DNA of 36,018 bases. It comes from Lyngbya sp. CCAP 1446/10. Its GTDB lineage: Bacteria; Cyanobacteriota; Cyanobacteriia; Cyanobacteriales; Microcoleaceae. This document shows, piece after piece, positions 34,415 through 36,018 of this stretch. The notes below the pieces were generated by a model. It had not been told where the DNA came from, made no database searches, and saw nothing but the letters and a program-made list of their open reading frames with translations. Where the stretch lies: positions 1-36,018 of the forward strand of contig NZ_JAIGNI010000060.1 of assembly GCF_026130175.1 (NCBI RefSeq), given 5' to 3'. Both the position numbers and the translations under genes were made by a program. The number at the start of each line of letters is the position of its first letter. Position 1 is the first letter of the stretch.

Positions 34415-34848
34415 AGTATATTTAATCCCAGCCTATTTTTTAATCATAACTTTTTAAGTGAAGTATTACAGTTCGCTGTGATACTCACCCGATCAAGATG
34501 CAATGGTTTAAAGATAGTTTAAAGGATTCATAAATTGTGGCTTCCCCAGTTGTGTAGCGACTATTCAGAAATTGACAATAAGCTGAATAAGGCCGATAAA
34601 TCCGTATTTTTACGCCAAGTATGTGTAGTGATTAAAAAAAAAATTACAATTCTCAGCTTGCACAAGACATAAAATTATAAAGTTATTATATTAGTTTGAG
34701 TAGATTCACGTACTCATCAATGGGAGATCTAGAATGGGGAGTCGGGAATTGAGAATTGAGAATTTTTAACTCTTTAACTCACAACTAAAAACTTTCCCTC
34801 TTCCTTCTACGTTCTTACCTTAAGTGTTCCGATCTTTAAATTCCAAAT
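34415..34848. other. Intergenic region upstream of the large signalling gene
   Basis: No gene seen. It contains a perfect-looking stem-loop at 34462-34485 (see separate entry), an A-rich tract near 34634, and a small gaattgagaattgagaattt direct repeat near 34745. The remaining sequence is AT-rich without recognised elements. Confidence 0.6.
34458..34488. promoter_or_regulatory. Inverted repeat upstream of the PAS/GGDEF/EAL gene
   Basis: AGTATTACAG (34462-34471) pairs with CTGTGATACT (34476-34485) around a TTCG loop: ten pairs including one G-T. It can be extended by GTG/CAC with a one-base bulge. It lies about 45-75 bases upstream of the start codon on the minus strand, so it could be an operator or a 5' leader hairpin. 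Confidence 0.5.
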
Positions 34849-35238
34849 TTAGATAGTAGTATCTTCTGAACAACTGGCGATATTTTCACCCCGCCCAAAA
34901 ACGGATACAAGCCCCCGAATTAAGTCGTAATCCCAAAATCTTAGACCCAAGTTAAAGCTCCCAGATTCATCTGTGGAGTCAATTCTAAAATCTAAAACTT
35001 GTACGAAGTCGAAGCATCTAAAATCTAAAATAGACTGAATGTGGGGACTGATGGCAACTGTCGGAATTTCGGCTTTGTATTCGATGGATGTGTGCCGCTT
35101 CGCACGGTGGGAAATTTGAGGTTCTGCACTTACAGAACTTACGGACTCTTGAGCAAGAAACCCGTGTCTGGTTAGCTGGCTCGCGATCGAGCCCAATATT
35201 GATTGTAGAAACCGAGTTTGTTTGCTGAGGTGTTGCAT
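34849..35238 (-). CDS. Doubtful hypothetical ORF partly made of repeats
   Basis: 129 codons with no recognised domain. The amino part reads through degenerate copies of the AGAAACC/GGTTTCT palindrome (cagtagaaaccgagtttg near 35212 and caagaaacccgtgtctgg near 35155). The middle (ILDFRCFDF and VLDFRID) is encoded by tctaaaatctaaaa repeats of the type found upstream of other genes. Composition is unlike a typical conserved protein. It is divergent from ycf35, and its start would lie very close to that gene's promoter. It could be a young or spurious frame. Confidence 0.3.
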   Translation of the reverse strand: MQHLSKQTRFLQSILGSIASQLTRHGFLAQESVSSVSAEPQISHRAKRHTSIEYKAEIPTVAISPHIQSILDFRCFDFVQVLDFRIDSTDESGSFNLGLRFWDYDLIRGLVSVFGRGENIASCSEDTTI

Positions 35239-35241
35239 TTA

Positions 35242-35270
35242 TTGACGGCTGGCATTTGTACTATTATAAT
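35242..35270 (+). promoter_or_regulatory. Near-consensus sigma-70 promoter of ycf35
   Basis: TTGACG (35242-35247) and TATAAT (35265-35270) are separated by 17 bases, almost the perfect sigma-70 consensus. Transcription would start near 35277, giving a leader of about 29 bases before the ATG at 35306. Confidence 0.8.
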
Positions 35271-35305
35271 CAAATCAGCGTTTCACACAAAAATCCGAAA
35301 GTGAT

Positions 35306-35680
35306 ATGTCACACTTCACAACGATCAAAGTTCAGATCAACAACGGCGAATTGCTGCATCAAGTGTTGGAAGAGTTGGGTTATCAAGTAGAGTGCAATGT
35401 GCAGGTGCGGGGTTATCATGGCGACAAAACTAATGCCGAGTACGTAATTCGGCAATCCAATGGTTACGATTTGGGTTTTCGCCGCAGCGGAGAGGATTAT
35501 GAATTGGTGGCAGATTTTTGGGGAGCTCGAATTAACCAGCAGGAATTTGTTAATTCAATTAGCCAAAAATACGCGCGCAAAAGTTTGATGGCGGCGGTAC
35601 AATCTGAGGGTTTTCATGTTGAGGAAGAGGAGACTTTGGCGGATGGGACGGTGAGGATTGTTGTGGGTAGATGGGTTTAG
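35306..35680 (+). CDS. ycf35: Ycf35 / DUF1257 protein
   Basis: 124 residues of the DUF1257 family, encoded as ycf35 in some algal plastids and present throughout cyanobacteria. The start MSHFTTIKVQI and the segments ELGYQVE, YDLGFRR and FWGARINQQEF are typical, as is the carboxyl end TVRIVVGRW. It is a soluble protein; the biochemical role is not established. The length is normal. A near-consensus promoter lies directly upstream, indicating strong constitutive expression. The ribosome binding site is weak (gaaag). A GC-rich hairpin at 35734-35753 follows the gene. Confidence 0.92.
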   Translation: MSHFTTIKVQINNGELLHQVLEELGYQVECNVQVRGYHGDKTNAEYVIRQSNGYDLGFRRSGEDYELVADFWGARINQQEFVNSISQKYARKSLMAAVQSEGFHVEEEETLADGTVRIVVGRWV

Positions 35681-36018
35681 GACTCGCGCTTGATTAACTC
35701 GCAAGCTATTTGGCATTTAAATTGAAGATGGATCGCGGGCTTTCTGGCCCGCGCCACAAAAGTTTAATTATTTATTTGCTACGAAACAAGTATTCCGATG
35801 CAAACGAAAACGATATTATGGGAAGGTTTGGAGGATTGAGTAATGGCATTTAGTAGGGTATAAACAACTATTACCGCAGGAGTTCATGCTAAGGAATGAA
35901 AATTTAATAACCTCAGCGGTGTATAATAAATAAATGAGTGAATATGAATAGGTTCATGTTTCGGTATTGATGTCAAATATTATACCTACTTGGTTCTTCT
36001 TATGTCGCCCATGATTTG
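35681..36018. other. Terminal intergenic region
   Basis: No gene is supported up to the window edge. It contains the CGCGGGC-TTTCTG-GCCCGCG hairpin (35734-35753), which lacks a T-run and may be a repeat or a weak terminator for ycf35. AT-rich sequence with short meaningless frames follows. Confidence 0.6.
35734..35753. terminator. GC-rich hairpin downstream of ycf35
   Basis: A seven-pair stem CGCGGGC/GCCCGCG with a six-base loop lies 54 bases after the ycf35 stop codon. No T-run follows, so its role as a terminator is uncertain. Confidence 0.4.

Overview
The window looks like chromosome of a filamentous cyanobacterium, probably of the Oscillatoriales/Microcoleus type. The evidence is the dense scatter of HIP1 octamers (gcgatcgc), a DesA-type acyl-lipid desaturase, a Ycf35 homologue, a cyanobacterial-type threonine synthase, two Uma2-family proteins and abundant short heptamer repeat arrays. 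The genus is an inference from these traits; no rRNA or tRNA is present.

Layout. (1) 1-3950: a phenylacetate-CoA ligase-like enzyme, a Uma2-family nuclease-like protein, a 28-unit heptamer array, and a ParB-like coiled-coil protein whose stop codon lies inside that array. (2) 3950-6830: a fluoride-response locus. A promoter and a fluoride (crcB-type) riboswitch lead into a truncated cation/proton antiporter and an intact ClC-F-type fluoride/proton antiporter. The block is bracketed by two 117-bp direct repeats. (3) 7008-9184: a two-gene operon in which a restriction-endonuclease-like domain is fused to a ParA ATPase and followed by a second ParB-like coiled-coil protein. (4) 9382-12587: desA, a small conserved protein, a hairpin-rich stretch resembling a decayed IS200/IS605-type element, and thrC. 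(5) 12590-16480: a second Uma2 protein, a coiled-coil protein, a YihY/BrkB membrane protein, and a divergent pair (small membrane protein and secreted protein) with overlapping start codons. (6) 16480-18720: a DUF262 plus HEPN (MAE_28990-like) gene pair, a likely defence or toxin-type module, lying between copies of a palindromic repeat. (7) 18728-30089: clpB, a RelE/Phd toxin-antitoxin pair, a membrane histidine kinase, a secreted protein, a thermonuclease lipoprotein, polA with an in-frame minisatellite, and a J-domain membrane protein. (8) 30362-35680: a 1350-residue multi-PAS kinase fused to a REC-GGDEF-EAL module, a doubtful ORF, and ycf35 with a near-consensus promoter.

Housekeeping genes (desA, thrC, clpB, polA, ycf35) alternate with small accessory modules (fluoride export, nuclease-ParA/ParB, DUF262-HEPN, RelE/Phd). 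The intergenic spaces are filled with repeats, and a recurrent pattern is visible. Heptamer arrays of the TCAACTG, GGAAGAA and TTAGTCA types sit on or within about 20 bases of stop codons, whereas TTTAGAT-type arrays sit just upstream of start codons. Repeats have also entered coding sequence in frame in the ligase gene and in polA.

The most promising little-described systems are the nuclease-ParA/ParB-like operon and the DUF262-HEPN pair. The most clearly identified regulatory element is the fluoride riboswitch, which has an unusually long P3 insertion. All family assignments were made by reading motifs; no database search was run.
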